NCBI GenBank assembly: GCA_016794505.1
Contig: JAEUJZ010000049.1
Coordinates: 250,136 to 314,135 of the forward strand
DNA length: 64,000 nucleotides
Reading direction: 5' to 3'
Source: Myxococcales bacterium
GTDB taxonomy: Bacteria; Myxococcota_A; Polyangia; Palsa-1104; JAEUJZ01
Shown: positions 26,286 through 36,040 of the stretch, one piece after another
Layout: each line of letters begins with the position of its first letter
Numbering within the stretch: position 1 is the stretch's first letter
Made by a program: the position numbers and the translations under genes
The notes under the pieces: generated by a model
Told to the model about the DNA's origin: nothing
Database searches by the model: none
What the model saw: the letters and a program-made list of their open reading frames with translations, nothing else

Positions 26286-27362
26286 ATGCGAAGCCTTGTT
26301 CGCCTCTTGTCGCGCCGCGGCCTGCAGCTGTCGTGGTCCTTGTTCGCACTGTGTGGTGCGTCGCTGCTTGGCTGTGCTAGCACGCCTCCAGAAGGACCGC
26401 TTGCGCCGATGGGCAAGCCGTACCAGTACCCGCGCGATGACGTGTTGCGCCTGCAGCACATCCAAGCTCGCGGCACGCACAACAGCTATCACGTCGACAG
26501 CTACAACAAGCGCTTTGCACCCTGGGCGTACACCCACCGGCCCATCTATGAACAGCTCGATCGCTTGGGCATTCGTCAGATCGAACTCGACGTCAACTAT
26601 GACCTCGACACGGGGCTTGAGGTCTTTCACGTCGCAGGCGTCGACGAAGGCACGGTCTGTCGCCAGCTTGCCGACTGCCTGGCCGAGGTACGCCGCTTCT
26701 CGGATGCCTATCCCGGCCACCTGCCGATCTACATCCAGATCGAGCCGAAAGCCGACCCACCCGCCGAGCAGATCGAGCGCTTCTTCGAACAGGTGGAAGC
26801 GACGATCCGAGCGGCGTTTCCGGCCCCGCGCGTGATCACGCCGGATGAAGTACGCGGGGATGCACCGACGCTGCGCGAGGCGCTGCAGGCCCGTGGCTGG
26901 CCCACCCTGGGCCGGCTGCGCGGACGGGTCTTTTTTGCCTTCGATACAAGTGGCGCGCTGCGCACGGCGTACACCCACGGCAAAGCCGATCTGGCCGGCC
27001 GCTTGCTGTTCGTCGACTCGGCGCCGACGGATCCGTTCGCGGCGGTGGCTGTGCTAAACAGCCCGCCACCCTCGGGATCGATGGATGAGTTTGAACGCGC
27101 GCTGGCTGCCAACCTGCTCATCCGCACGCGGGCCGATTCCGATACCGACGAAGCGCAGAGCAACGATCGCAGACGCGGGCTTGCCGCGTTGGCATCCGGC
27201 GCGCACTTCATCAGCACCGATTTTCCCGAGCCAGATCCCCCCCATTCTTATTCGTTTTCCGTGCCCGACGGCACACCGGCCCGCTGCAACCCCATCACCG
27301 CCCCCAAGGCTTGCACCTCGCTGGCTCTAGAAGACCCGGCCTTCGTCGGCAGCGGCCTTTGA
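26286..27362 (+). CDS. Ca2+-dependent phosphatidylinositol-specific phospholipase C-like lipoprotein
   Basis: Predicted extracytoplasmic lipase of the Ca2+-dependent PI-PLC family, 358 aa, with signal FALCGASLLGC. The catalytic-region signatures are ARGTHNSYH (His65 expected to act as a catalytic His), the QIELDVNYD strand with acidic metal ligands and VFHVAG with a second His. A YIQIEPK strand follows. The family cleaves inositol phospholipids by phosphotransfer; the real substrate in this organism is not known. Convergent with the AT-rich gene pair downstream. Confidence 0.85.
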   Translation: MRSLVRLLSRRGLQLSWSLFALCGASLLGCASTPPEGPLAPMGKPYQYPRDDVLRLQHIQARGTHNSYHVDSYNKRFAPWAYTHRPIYEQLDRLGIRQIELDVNYDLDTGLEVFHVAGVDEGTVCRQLADCLAEVRRFSDAYPGHLPIYIQIEPKADPPAEQIERFFEQVEATIRAAFPAPRVITPDEVRGDAPTLREALQARGWPTLGRLRGRVFFAFDTSGALRTAYTHGKADLAGRLLFVDSAPTDPFAAVAVLNSPPPSGSMDEFERALAANLLIRTRADSDTDEAQSNDRRRGLAALASGAHFISTDFPEPDPPHSYSFSVPDGTPARCNPITAPKACTSLALEDPAFVGSGL

Positions 27363-27375
27363 ACCGGGCAGCCTC

Positions 27376-28890
27376 CTAGCGCTCCATGTACTGATCGATG
27401 GTGGCGCCCAGAAAAGCCATCGGCACCAGCATCCAGGCGTCGCTGTCGTGTGCCGCCCGCGGGTCATACGTGATATCGAGCGCGATGCCGCCGCGCACCG
27501 CGGCCGAGCCCAGGACCGGCGTCAGAATACCGGCCAGACGGGCGTTGACACGCAGGTCGTTCCCCAGGCCTTCCAGACCCAGCCGAAGCTCGACGCCGGG
27601 AACGATGTGATCGCGCCTCAGCTCAGGAAAAAGCTGCAGCGCGGCGAATCGCAGATATCCGCTGTGTGAAAATCCCGGCAAGTCCCCCTTAAGATATAGG
27701 GCCGATGCGTCACAGCTTCTGCCGCTGATCGCTGAATCCTGGCTGGGCAGCCGCTCGCAGCGCTCAATGGTCGTAGGTGACATTTTCACGCCACCATCCC
27801 AGCCAGCCCGCAGGATCAGCGTTGTCGCAGAGCGCAGAAACAGGCCAGCCATCGCTCCTAACTGAACGCCATAGAGGGTTACATCTACTTTGTTTGTTAG
27901 GTCATTTTGATAAATAGATTGCCGGTCCACATGTGTCGCAAAATCACCAGACACGGACCACTGTGTATTCTTTTCAGAGCCGTCATAGCCAACAAAGCCA
28001 AATGTTGAACGGTTAAATTTTAAGTGCCGATCTAGCTTTTCGCGTAATTTTCTCAATAGATTCGGATCGGCAACGACTTCTGCAAATTCTTTCTGGCGAT
28101 TTCGCGAAAGTGGCCTGGCTGGCTTTCCTTGAATTCGACGAACCTCGCGAACTAACTCTGCGTCGTATTTTTGCAATAAATCATACAACGAATGCTCTGC
28201 ATCATAACGATGAGCCTTCCAGGCTAGATATTTTTCCAAAGAATCACAGACCTCTGTGGGCTGCAAGTCACCGGGTGTGCTGGGCGGTGGCAAGTGGCAG
28301 CGGGATCCGATATCGCCATGTGGCCCCCGTGCCACGCAAGAAAGCGCATCGCTTTGCTGGGGATACCCATAAAACGTACAGGTGTAGCGGGCCCGCCAGG
28401 CGTCGAGGTCGCTGCATGCGTCGCCCGTCGAAAGCGGCAGGGCTTGGGTCACGATCCGGCAGAGCTTCAGGTCGGTTTCTGTGTCGAGGGGCGTATTCAG
28501 ATAGGCTCGCAATGGCTGCGAGTCCGGCGGCTGCGAAAGCGTCTCTAGATCATCGAGAAGGCGAGCGAGTGCTTTTAGGCGCTCGGCCCGTGAGTCATAT
28601 CCAAGCTGCAAGCGCACGGCAAAAGCGGGCAAGCGACCGCTGTGCAGAAAAGCCGCTTCACGGGTTTGTGCATCAAGCGGCACTGAGCCGGTGCTATACA
28701 GAAAAAGACCACTAGGTCTGATTGTATGGTAACGCAACGCCAAGCGCTTTTCTTGTTCACTAAGTTGAAACGTGCTGTCCGTCCACGGCTGCACCGTAAG
28801 ATCAGGGGCCGCTGGATCGGAAGCGTGTGCTGTCGAATGATGAATAATAACAAGGCAGACAACGAAACAAAACCAAGTCCTTCCCCTCAT
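27376..28890 (-). CDS. Secreted protein, unknown function, AT-rich
   Basis: A 504 aa protein with a signal peptide (basic RGR, then FCFVVCLVIIHHSTAHA) and no recognised domain. The body alternates charged helices (LRREKLDRH-type and RYDAEHSLYDLLQKYDAEL) with a C-terminal ~200 residue part that is beta-rich and could be a small outer-membrane barrel. Its 5' half is much richer in A and T than its neighbours. It starts inside the end of the upstream gene (ATGA overlap) with GGAAGGTG as ribosome binding site, so the two are coupled. Confidence 0.68.
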   Translation of the reverse strand: MRGRTWFCFVVCLVIIHHSTAHASDPAAPDLTVQPWTDSTFQLSEQEKRLALRYHTIRPSGLFLYSTGSVPLDAQTREAAFLHSGRLPAFAVRLQLGYDSRAERLKALARLLDDLETLSQPPDSQPLRAYLNTPLDTETDLKLCRIVTQALPLSTGDACSDLDAWRARYTCTFYGYPQQSDALSCVARGPHGDIGSRCHLPPPSTPGDLQPTEVCDSLEKYLAWKAHRYDAEHSLYDLLQKYDAELVREVRRIQGKPARPLSRNRQKEFAEVVADPNLLRKLREKLDRHLKFNRSTFGFVGYDGSEKNTQWSVSGDFATHVDRQSIYQNDLTNKVDVTLYGVQLGAMAGLFLRSATTLILRAGWDGGVKMSPTTIERCERLPSQDSAISGRSCDASALYLKGDLPGFSHSGYLRFAALQLFPELRRDHIVPGVELRLGLEGLGNDLRVNARLAGILTPVLGSAAVRGGIALDITYDPRAAHDSDAWMLVPMAFLGATIDQYMER

Positions 28891-29237
28891 AGCTTCACCT
28901 TCCATTCGAGTGCATCGTGATCATTGGTTTTGGTTTGTCCCTGATAATCATAAATAGGTTTGGCTGTTCCATTTGATAAATTCTGGAATACTTGCAGGCG
29001 CCAAGCAACACCACGGCCAACTGAGAACATCACGTAAAAATAGAGCCATGGCGGGTTATCTTGACTTGTGGCTGCAGTTCCTTCCCAGCAGTTGTTGCCA
29101 ATGTACTTAAAACGAATGTTGTTTTCTTCCAATGTACCGCAAAGATTCTCATCGACAGAGCCACCAACATATTTGATATGAGCGTCGCTTGGACTGGTCG
29201 TTGTGAATCGAAACAGAAATGTGTTGTTTTGCGACAT
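28887..29237 (-). CDS. Small hypothetical protein, AT-rich, coupled to the next gene
   Basis: A 116 aa protein with no signal peptide or membrane segment and no recognised family. It is predicted to be an all-beta domain (alternating NTFLFRFTTTS, FYVMFSVGRG strands) with two cysteines. The ATG directly follows an in-frame TGA, so the start is fixed. No ribosome binding site is seen. It overlaps the downstream gene at ATGA, and both share low GC, which suggests transfer as a unit. Confidence 0.6.
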   Translation of the reverse strand: MSQNNTFLFRFTTTSPSDAHIKYVGGSVDENLCGTLEENNIRFKYIGNNCWEGTAATSQDNPPWLYFYVMFSVGRGVAWRLQVFQNLSNGTAKPIYDYQGQTKTNDHDALEWKVKL

Positions 29238-29467
29238 ACGTCAGAGACAAGCAATGGGCAGGCCAGCGACGGCGTTGAACCCGTGCCGCAGGCAAGCCAG
29301 CGCCGCGCAGGTTTCGCGGACTGTTGAGGTCTGGCCGGTCCCGTCGCAGGTGGAAAGAGCGCAGAGACTTCGCCCTGGCTGGCGGCTGCGAAAATCCTTC
29401 GCACGATGCGCAGTGCTGGACCACAGAAGAGGGCGCAGGAACGCGAGGCCCGGCCTGAGTCGCGGGC
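29238..29467. other. GC-rich intergenic spacer
   Basis: 230 bp between the AT-rich pair and rtcB. I see no gene, tRNA or obvious terminator hairpin in it. Confidence 0.4.
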
Positions 29468-31108
29468 TTAGTAGTGCGTCGAGCTGGGGTCGTGCGTATC
29501 GCCACCGTCGTCGCTGTCGTCGTTGTGGTCGCTGTCGTCGCTGTCCGCGTCGAACTGAAAGCCAGATAGGCGGTCGGATTCCAGCTCGGCGTCTAGCTCG
29601 GCGGCGGTCAGGTCGGCGCGCTTGCGCGACAGCTTGCGTAGCTCGGGGCTCTGCGCGGCGCGGCCGCCTTTTTCTTTCTTGCTACGTCGGCCCGAGCGCT
29701 CGTCGGTGCCTTTTAGCGACGACAGCGGCCACAGCTCGTGCTCGATCTCGGCGAGGCCGGCATCCAGCACGGCCTGCACCACCTCGCGCGAGGGCTTGTA
29801 ACAGGGCGCCGCTTCGTCGAGCGGCACGCGTCCATCGAGGTTGACCAAGATTCCGGCGCGGCGATAGTCGGCGTCGACTTGGCTCTGTGACAGCGAGCGC
29901 GTCGCTTCTCCGCGCGAGAGCTTTCGACCGGCGCCATGGTTCACCGAAAAGCCCGAGGCCGCCGCACCCGGAAGCGGTCGCAGGATGAAGCTGAAGTCCT
30001 TGTTGCTGCCGGGAATCAAAACGGGGTGGCCGGTCTGTTCCCACTGCGTGCCAGCCAGCGATGGGTGGCCCTTTGGGAAGGCCCGCGTCGCGCCTTTGCG
30101 ATGCACCAGCACCTCGCCATAGTCGGGGTGGCACTCGCGCTGCACCAAGTTGTGGCTGATCTCGTACACCAGTTCGAGCGGGCGACGGAACACCTTGTGA
30201 AACGCCTCAGCGATGGCTTCAAAGATCACCAGGCGGTTCAAGATTGCGTAGTTGCCGCCGGCCGCCACGGCATTGAGATAGCTGCGATAGTGCTTCGAGC
30301 CAGCCATGAAAAAGCCGAGGTCGATGTCGCGCACCTCGGGGCGCTCGGCTCGCGCCATTTCAAAGTAGTTGGTCGCGAGGCCGTGGCCAAAGCCGCGGCT
30401 GCCCGTGTGAACCTGCGCGAACAGCGTGCCAGTCTGCGACGAGCGCTGCAGCTCGATGAAGTGATTGCCGCCGCCCAGCGAGCCGATCTGCGCAAGGCCG
30501 CGCTCGGGCCGACCGGGGCCGCCCCAGGGGATGTCCCAAGAGTCCTCGACGGGTATGCGGTGCCGTTCGGCGTGGCTGCGGTTGAAGCTGGCGCCATAGC
30601 GATCGACGTAGTACTCGGCGCCGCCGCGGACCAGCTCATTGAACTCGCGCTTGTCGATGCCGGAAAAGCGCCGGCTGACTCCACCCATGCCCATCTCGAC
30701 GCGTTCCATGACCGCGGCGTTGAAGGCGCGGCGGCGATCCGGCGTGGCCTCTTCGGCGTCGACGTCCGAGCGAGCGCTCATCATGCCGCAGCCGATGTCG
30801 AAGCCGACCGGCCCCATGGCCACTGCGCCCCACTGCGCGTCGGTCAAGATCACGCAGCCCACCGGCACACCATAGCCATAGTGCGCATCAGGCGTGATCG
30901 CGACGAGCTTGGCACCAGGAAAGCGCGTCGCGTTGACGATCTGACGGTACAGCGTGGTCTCGGCGCTGCGCAGAAGCTCGGGCGTGAAGAACAGGCGCAC
31001 CGGCACCTCGCCTGTGTCTTCGGTCACAAGGTCGTAATACCCAGCGGGGTGGCGCACCGCGTACTGCTTCCACGTCGACGCTGCGATGAGCTGTTCTGGC
31101 TTGCCCAT
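29468..31108 (-). CDS. rtcB: RNA-splicing ligase RtcB
   Basis: Joins 2',3'-cyclic phosphate and 5'-OH RNA ends with GTP and Mn; cytoplasmic. The 546 aa protein carries the metal-site Cys107 in DIGCGM, the GGGNHFIEL motif, HTGSRGFGHG and the guanylylated His391 in SVNHGAGR, all of the RtcB fold. It is longer than the usual 410-480, mostly through a C-terminal tail of about 35 residues rich in Asp and Ser. AAGGAAGAA lies upstream of the ATG. No archease or RtcA/RtcR gene is near. Confidence 0.93.
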   Translation of the reverse strand: MGKPEQLIAASTWKQYAVRHPAGYYDLVTEDTGEVPVRLFFTPELLRSAETTLYRQIVNATRFPGAKLVAITPDAHYGYGVPVGCVILTDAQWGAVAMGPVGFDIGCGMMSARSDVDAEEATPDRRRAFNAAVMERVEMGMGGVSRRFSGIDKREFNELVRGGAEYYVDRYGASFNRSHAERHRIPVEDSWDIPWGGPGRPERGLAQIGSLGGGNHFIELQRSSQTGTLFAQVHTGSRGFGHGLATNYFEMARAERPEVRDIDLGFFMAGSKHYRSYLNAVAAGGNYAILNRLVIFEAIAEAFHKVFRRPLELVYEISHNLVQRECHPDYGEVLVHRKGATRAFPKGHPSLAGTQWEQTGHPVLIPGSNKDFSFILRPLPGAAASGFSVNHGAGRKLSRGEATRSLSQSQVDADYRRAGILVNLDGRVPLDEAAPCYKPSREVVQAVLDAGLAEIEHELWPLSSLKGTDERSGRRSKKEKGGRAAQSPELRKLSRKRADLTAAELDAELESDRLSGFQFDADSDDSDHNDDSDDGGDTHDPSSTHY

Positions 31109-31137
31109 GTCGGTGTTCTTCCTTGAAGCCCAGTGGT

Positions 31138-32931
31138 TCAGGACGGCAAGACGGGCATCGAGCCCAGTCGCACCAGGCGCCCCGGTAGGGCTTCGGTCAG
31201 GCGATCGTTTTCCAGAATAGGCTGGCCGGCGACAAGCGTCGCGCGATAGCCGCTTGCCGACTGCAGCAGGCGGTGGCCTCCGGCGGGAAGGTCGCGCACC
31301 AGGTGCGGCGTGAACAGACGCAGCTTGGCCGGATCGATGACGTTGAGATCGGCGCGCAGCCCGACGGCGATGCGGCCGCGATCGACCAAACCGATGTGCG
31401 CGGCGGTGTCGAAAGTGAGCATCTGCACGGCGCGCTCGACGGGAATGCGGCCCTGCGGACGGTCGCGCACCCAGTGCGAAAGCAGATACGTTGGGAAGCT
31501 GGCATCGCAGATCGTGCCGACGTGCGCGCCACCGTCTGACAGGCCGGGCAGGGCCAGCGGGTGCAGCATCATCTCGCGCACCGCGTTCAGGTTGAAGTCA
31601 CAGTAGTTGTAGACAGGGAAGTACAAAAGCGCGCGTCCCTCGTCGGCGAGCAGGGCGTCAAGCAGCGCCTCTAGCGTCGAGATGCCGCGGGCCTTAGCCA
31701 GGGCGCCCAGCGACTCGGCCGCTGTCGGTTCATAGTTGGGCGTCTGGTCGGCGTGTCCGAGCGGGAAAATGCGAAATGCGATGCGCTCGATCATCGCCAA
31801 CAGGAAGTCAGCCAGCGGCGGCAGCGACGAGCCATCCCCAGCCACCCGGTCGCTTTTTTCCGACAGAAGCTGGGCGCGAATCGCGGGGTCGCGCAGGCGG
31901 GCTACGCGCTCAGCCAGGGGCAGCTTGGCCATGGCTTTGTACGTCGGATAGCCCATGAACGGATGGAACGTCGCCTGCAAGCCCAAGATCACGCCGATGC
32001 CACGCGGCGCCACCTGTACCCGCAGAGGCAGACCCTGGGCCACCGCAGCCTCGGCGCGGGCCAGGATGCGGCGCCACTGCCCTGGTTCTTGATCGCGCTG
32101 CGACAGCGAGATCGACAGCCGATGACCCGGCGCGGCCTGCGCCATGCCCTGCAACAGATCGAACTCTCCGTCGAAGCGGTCGGGGCCCTGGGCCATGTCG
32201 AAGTCGGACACTGCTTGCAAAACGCCGTGGGACAGACCGGATAGCGCCTGGGACAGCCCGCTTAGCTCGCGTGCAGTGGCTTCGGCGGCCGGGGTCGCAG
32301 CGCCCGAGCGCGAGCGGTGGTTGTCCGAGCGCCCCGTCGAAAAGCCGGCGGCTCCAGCCAGAAGCGCCTGCCGTAGCTCGGTGCGCATCGTGGCAATGTC
32401 GTCGTCGCTGGCCGCCTGGCCCTCGATGCCGCGTTGGCCCATGACATAGACGCGCAGGGCGTCGTGCGGTACCTGCAGCGCAAAGTCGATGCGATGCGGC
32501 TGTGCATCAAGCGCATCCATGTACTCGGGAAAGGTCTGCCAGTTCCAGCGAATGCCCTCGGAAAGAGCCGATCCAGGGATGTCTTCGACGCCTTCCATCA
32601 ACGCCACCAGCGCTTCGCGATCGGCGGTGCGACAGGGGGCAAAGCCGACGCCACAGTTGCCGGTGATCACCGTCGTGACGCCATGCGAAGACGAGGGCAA
32701 AAGATCGGCATCCCACGAAAGCTGACCGTCATAGTGCGTGTGCAGATCGACAAAGCCGGGCGTGACCAGCGCGCCTTCCGCATCGATGACGCGGTCCGCG
32801 GCCTGCCCCGCGAGATCGCCCACGGCCACAATGCGACCGTCGCGCACCGCGACATCGGCCAGCCTTCCCGGCGCGCCTGTGCCATCGACCAGCAACCCTC
32901 CGCGAATCAAGACATCGTGTGACATGGTCAT
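31138..32931 (-). CDS. N-acyl-D-amino-acid deacylase-type amidohydrolase
   Basis: Metal-dependent amidohydrolase of the D-aminoacylase family, 597 aa. The N-terminus starts with the composite beta-domain ([14 protein letters not shown]), then the metal motif DLHTHYDGQ and [11 protein letters not shown] typical of D-aminoacylases. The C-terminus has SDGGAHVG and the final YRATLVAG strands. It probably releases D-amino acids from N-acyl forms; substrate and stereochemistry are unproven. Two candidate ATG codons (32931, 32925) occur; neither has a clear ribosome binding site. Divergent from the CysQ-type gene, 128 nt away. Confidence 0.86.
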   Translation of the reverse strand: MTMSHDVLIRGGLLVDGTGAPGRLADVAVRDGRIVAVGDLAGQAADRVIDAEGALVTPGFVDLHTHYDGQLSWDADLLPSSSHGVTTVITGNCGVGFAPCRTADREALVALMEGVEDIPGSALSEGIRWNWQTFPEYMDALDAQPHRIDFALQVPHDALRVYVMGQRGIEGQAASDDDIATMRTELRQALLAGAAGFSTGRSDNHRSRSGAATPAAEATARELSGLSQALSGLSHGVLQAVSDFDMAQGPDRFDGEFDLLQGMAQAAPGHRLSISLSQRDQEPGQWRRILARAEAAVAQGLPLRVQVAPRGIGVILGLQATFHPFMGYPTYKAMAKLPLAERVARLRDPAIRAQLLSEKSDRVAGDGSSLPPLADFLLAMIERIAFRIFPLGHADQTPNYEPTAAESLGALAKARGISTLEALLDALLADEGRALLYFPVYNYCDFNLNAVREMMLHPLALPGLSDGGAHVGTICDASFPTYLLSHWVRDRPQGRIPVERAVQMLTFDTAAHIGLVDRGRIAVGLRADLNVIDPAKLRLFTPHLVRDLPAGGHRLLQSASGYRATLVAGQPILENDRLTEALPGRLVRLGSMPVLPS

Positions 32932-33046
32932 GACTATCGCATGGCTTGCGCGCTCATGGCGGGCGTGTCGCCAGCCTGCGCAGACCGCGTGCAGCCTCGC
33001 TGGGCGCGGCGGCCCTGCAAGGGTGTGTTCTCGGGGAGCTTTCGTG

Positions 33047-33052
33047 TAAAGT
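33047..33052 (+). promoter_or_regulatory. Putative -10 (TAAAGT) of a leaderless promoter
   Basis: TAAAGT ends 7 nt before the GTG at 33060. It helps to fix that codon as the start rather than ATG codons further upstream, which would lack the family's usual N-terminus. Confidence 0.45.
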
Positions 33053-33059
33053 GCCGCGC

Positions 33060-33929
33060 GTGAGCGTCGACGACACACAGCAAGAAGCCCAGACGGTCTG
33101 CCGCATTGCCCGCGAAGCCGGCCGCCTGGCGCATGAGTATTTCGTGGCCTGGCACGGCGGGGGCAAAGCGGTGCAGGTCGACTTCAAAGACGCCGACGAG
33201 CCAGTCACGGCTGCCGATCGCGCCGTCAGCGACTTTTGCATCGCCGCGCTGCGTCGCGAATTCCCGACCGATGCCATCTTGAGCGAAGAGATTCCCGACG
33301 ATGGAGCCCGCCGCTCGGCTCGTCGAACCTGGCTGATCGATCCCATCGACGGCACCAAGGACTTCATCGCCGGACGGCCGGGCTATTCGGTGATGATTGG
33401 GCTTCTGACCGACGGAGTCCCGACGCTGGGCGTGGTCTATCAGCCGATTGCCGAGGCACTGTGGTGGGCGGTGCGCGGTCACGGAGCGTTCCAGCAGATC
33501 GGCGCAGCCGAGCCGCAGCGCATGCGCGTTTCAGACGTCACGGACCTGGCCTCGGCGCGCATGGTGTCGTCGGCCAGCGTGCGCGAGCCGATGATCGCCG
33601 AGATCCGTAAGCGGGCCGGCATCCAAGACGACTTTCAGATTGGCAGCGTCGGTATCAAGCTGGCACTTCTTGGCGCGGGGGAACGAGACCTGTACGTAAA
33701 CCCGGCCAGCAAGACCAAGCTGTGGGACACCGCGGCCCCGGAAGTCATCCTGCACGAAGCCGGTGGGCGCCTGAGTGATCTATATGGCCGCTCGCTGCGC
33801 TATGACGGCGAGCTAGGGCACATGGACGGACTGGTGGCGTCCAACGGGCACCTGCACGCAGCCGCCTTGGCGCAGGTCGCGTCGCTGATCGTCGGGCGCA
33901 AGCCGCGCGTGGACCGCGCAGGTTCGTGA
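33060..33929 (+). CDS. Inositol-phosphatase-family phosphatase, CysQ-type
   Basis: Mg-dependent, Li-sensitive phosphatase, 289 aa, probably acting on 3'(2'),5'-bisphosphate nucleotides or inositol phosphates. Motif 1 with the metal-binding acid is AILSEEIPDD, motif A is WLIDPIDGTKDFIAG and motif B is KLWDTAAPEVILHEAGG. The GRPGYSVMIGL stretch suits the family. The GTG at 33060 is chosen for the preceding -10-like hexamer and because the upstream 38 codons look non-coding. Followed by the exopolyphosphatase after 12 nt, though that gene may have its own promoter. Confidence 0.88.
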   Translation: MSVDDTQQEAQTVCRIAREAGRLAHEYFVAWHGGGKAVQVDFKDADEPVTAADRAVSDFCIAALRREFPTDAILSEEIPDDGARRSARRTWLIDPIDGTKDFIAGRPGYSVMIGLLTDGVPTLGVVYQPIAEALWWAVRGHGAFQQIGAAEPQRMRVSDVTDLASARMVSSASVREPMIAEIRKRAGIQDDFQIGSVGIKLALLGAGERDLYVNPASKTKLWDTAAPEVILHEAGGRLSDLYGRSLRYDGELGHMDGLVASNGHLHAAALAQVASLIVGRKPRVDRAGS

Positions 33930-33935
33930 TACGGT
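33930..33935 (+). promoter_or_regulatory. Putative -10 (TACGGT) of a leaderless promoter
   Basis: TACGGT, preceded by TGA, ends exactly 6 nt before the ATG at 33942 and partly overlaps the stop of the upstream gene. No ribosome binding site is present. Confidence 0.45.
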
Positions 33936-33941
33936 CGCGCC

Positions 33942-34880
33942 ATGAAGCTCGCCGCCATCGACTGCGGAACGAACACGGTGCTGATGCTGATCGCCGAGTG
34001 GCGACCGGGTGAGACTCCGCGCCTGCGCCGCGTCGCCGACTTTATGGAGATGCCGCGCCTGGGCCAGGGCTTGGACGCGACGGGGCGGCTGCAGCCCGAG
34101 GCCATGGGGCGTGCGCTTTCCGCCTTGCAGCGGCAGCGCGAGCGCGCCGAGCAGGCCGGGGCTGAGCGCATCATCGCCATTGCCACCGAGTCGGTGCGTG
34201 CGGCGAAAAACGGCGCAGAGTTTCTTTCCGCTGCGGCGGCCTTGCCGGTGGGGGTGGCGCTGCGCGTGATCGGCGGCGACGAAGAAGCGCGGCTGTCTTT
34301 TCGATCGGTGGTCCAGAGCTTGGCCGTGTCCGATTCCGCGACAAGCGTCGTCGATATCGGCGGCGGATCGACGGAGCTGATCGTGGGGCAGGGCACGACG
34401 CTGCATGCACACAAGAGCGTGCCGATTGGCTCGGTGCGCTTGACCGAGCGCCTGATTCGCCATGATCCGCCGACGGGAGACGAGCACCGGGCGCTGATCT
34501 CGGCCATCGACGCCGCCATCGCTGAGCTACCGACGGCGCGAGGTCAGTTGGTGGCTCTGGCCGGAACCGCGACCAGCGTCGCTGCGCTGCAGCTTGGCGA
34601 CCGCATGCCAAGCTATGACGGGGACATGGTCGACGGCCTGCAGCTAGAAACAGCGACGCTGTCAGGCTGGGTCCAGCGGCTGTCTCACCTGTCCGTTGCT
34701 GAGCGCAAACAGCTTCCCGGTCTGGATCCGCGACGGGCCGACGTGATCTATGCCGGTGCGGCCATCCTATGGCGCATTGCGGTGCGCGCAGGCCTTGACT
34801 CGCTGACCGTAAGCGACCGCGGCGTGCGCTGGGGCGCCCTCGAAGAGCTGGTCGATTCTCTGTCGGCAGAGCCGCACTAA
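33942..34880 (+). CDS. Exopolyphosphatase (Ppx/GppA family)
   Basis: Predicted phosphohydrolase of the sugar-kinase/Hsp70 ATPase fold acting on polyphosphate or pppGpp, 312 aa, the short one-domain form. Signatures: AIDCGTNTV (phosphate-1 loop), ATESVRAAKNGAEFL, GGDEEARLSF and VDIGGGSTEL (phosphate-2 loop), with a late AGTATS. Ppx and GppA cannot be told apart at this length. It stands 12 nt after the CysQ-type gene, so both phosphatases could be used together. Confidence 0.9.
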   Translation: MKLAAIDCGTNTVLMLIAEWRPGETPRLRRVADFMEMPRLGQGLDATGRLQPEAMGRALSALQRQRERAEQAGAERIIAIATESVRAAKNGAEFLSAAAALPVGVALRVIGGDEEARLSFRSVVQSLAVSDSATSVVDIGGGSTELIVGQGTTLHAHKSVPIGSVRLTERLIRHDPPTGDEHRALISAIDAAIAELPTARGQLVALAGTATSVAALQLGDRMPSYDGDMVDGLQLETATLSGWVQRLSHLSVAERKQLPGLDPRRADVIYAGAAILWRIAVRAGLDSLTVSDRGVRWGALEELVDSLSAEPH

Positions 34881-34947
34881 GCGCTCTGTGTCCCTGTGCC
34901 GGGGCACCGCGAAATCGTCCCGAAACCCGGAAACTTTGGAGATCTTC

Positions 34948-35973
34948 ATGCAGACGCAACGCACGGTCGTCCATCCCTTGCTGTCTTCTTCGCTTCGCGT
35001 GATGCGTCGGCTTCTGGCGCTGCCCGCGCTGGCTCTGTCGCTTTTGGCTTGTGGCGAGCCGCTGCCCGGTCCTAGTGCAGCGTCGAGCACCGAGGCCATG
35101 CCCGTCGAGCTCGAGCGCGTCCCGCAGGTCCGCGTGTCCAGCGAGCTTCCGTCGGACGGAACCGCGCAGGCATGGTTTGTATCGACCGAGTCGGGGCCGA
35201 TTATGTCACGTCCGTATAAATACAAGGTTCCGTCGCGCTATGACGCCAGCAAGCCGACGCCGCTTGTGGTGATGCTGCACGGCTTTACGGCCAGCGGCGA
35301 GCTGAACGAGCTAATCCTGCGCTTGGCTCCGCTGTCTGAATCGCGCACCTTCTTGTATGCCTTTCCCGACGGAACCAAGAACCCGCTCGGCATGCGCTTT
35401 TGGAACGCCACCGACTTCTGCTGCAACTTTTTTGGCAGCACGGTCGACGATGTCGCGTACGTCACGGCGGTGATCGACGACATGGCCAGCCGCTACAACG
35501 TCGACAAGCGCCGCGTGTTTCTGGTCGGGCACTCAAACGGCGGCTACATGGCGCATCGCATGGCCTGTGATCGCAGCAGCAAGATCGCCGGCATCGTCAG
35601 CTTGGCTGGCGCCCAGTGGAAGGACGCGACGCGCTGCCGACCGACGGACAAAGTCGCGGTCCTGCAAGTCCATGGCACCGTCGATACCTTGGTCGCATTC
35701 GGCGGCGGCCCGCTTTATCCGAGCGCCAAGGACACCGTCGCAACATGGGCCAATCGCAACGGCTGCTTGGGGCGCTTGACCTATGGCGGCAAGCGCGTCG
35801 ATCTCGACAGCGTGATCCCAGGCGCCGAGACCAAGATCGAAGAGTACACCGGCTGTTCGGGCAGCGGCGCTGTCGAGCTATGGACGATCGAGGGCGGCAG
35901 CCACGTGCCGGCCTTTACGTCGTACTGGCCGGGGGCGATCTATGACTTCCTGATGGCGCACCCCAAGCCATAA
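34948..35973 (+). CDS. Poly(3-hydroxybutyrate) depolymerase/LpqC-like esterase lipoprotein
   Basis: Alpha/beta-hydrolase lipoprotein (LALSLLAC lipobox), 341 aa. The nucleophile motif is GHSNGG with Ser196, and the oxyanion region is VVMLHGFTASG. Family relatives are secreted PHB depolymerase and LpqC/feruloyl-esterase proteins. The catalytic His is probably in GGSHVPAF near the end. GGAG sits 7-10 nt before the ATG at 34948; an upstream GTG is in frame but has no site. The natural ester is unknown. It follows the exopolyphosphatase gene by 67 nt. Confidence 0.85.
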   Translation: MQTQRTVVHPLLSSSLRVMRRLLALPALALSLLACGEPLPGPSAASSTEAMPVELERVPQVRVSSELPSDGTAQAWFVSTESGPIMSRPYKYKVPSRYDASKPTPLVVMLHGFTASGELNELILRLAPLSESRTFLYAFPDGTKNPLGMRFWNATDFCCNFFGSTVDDVAYVTAVIDDMASRYNVDKRRVFLVGHSNGGYMAHRMACDRSSKIAGIVSLAGAQWKDATRCRPTDKVAVLQVHGTVDTLVAFGGGPLYPSAKDTVATWANRNGCLGRLTYGGKRVDLDSVIPGAETKIEEYTGCSGSGAVELWTIEGGSHVPAFTSYWPGAIYDFLMAHPKP

Positions 35974-36040
35974 GCGGCAGCGTCGGTGCCGATGCGGCGC
36001 CGAGCGAGGAAACCGACAAGAACGGTCGAGGAGGAACGCG

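Noticed and set aside
29936..31126. 396-codon plus-strand frame
   Set aside because: Antisense to rtcB, which keeps all active-site residues.
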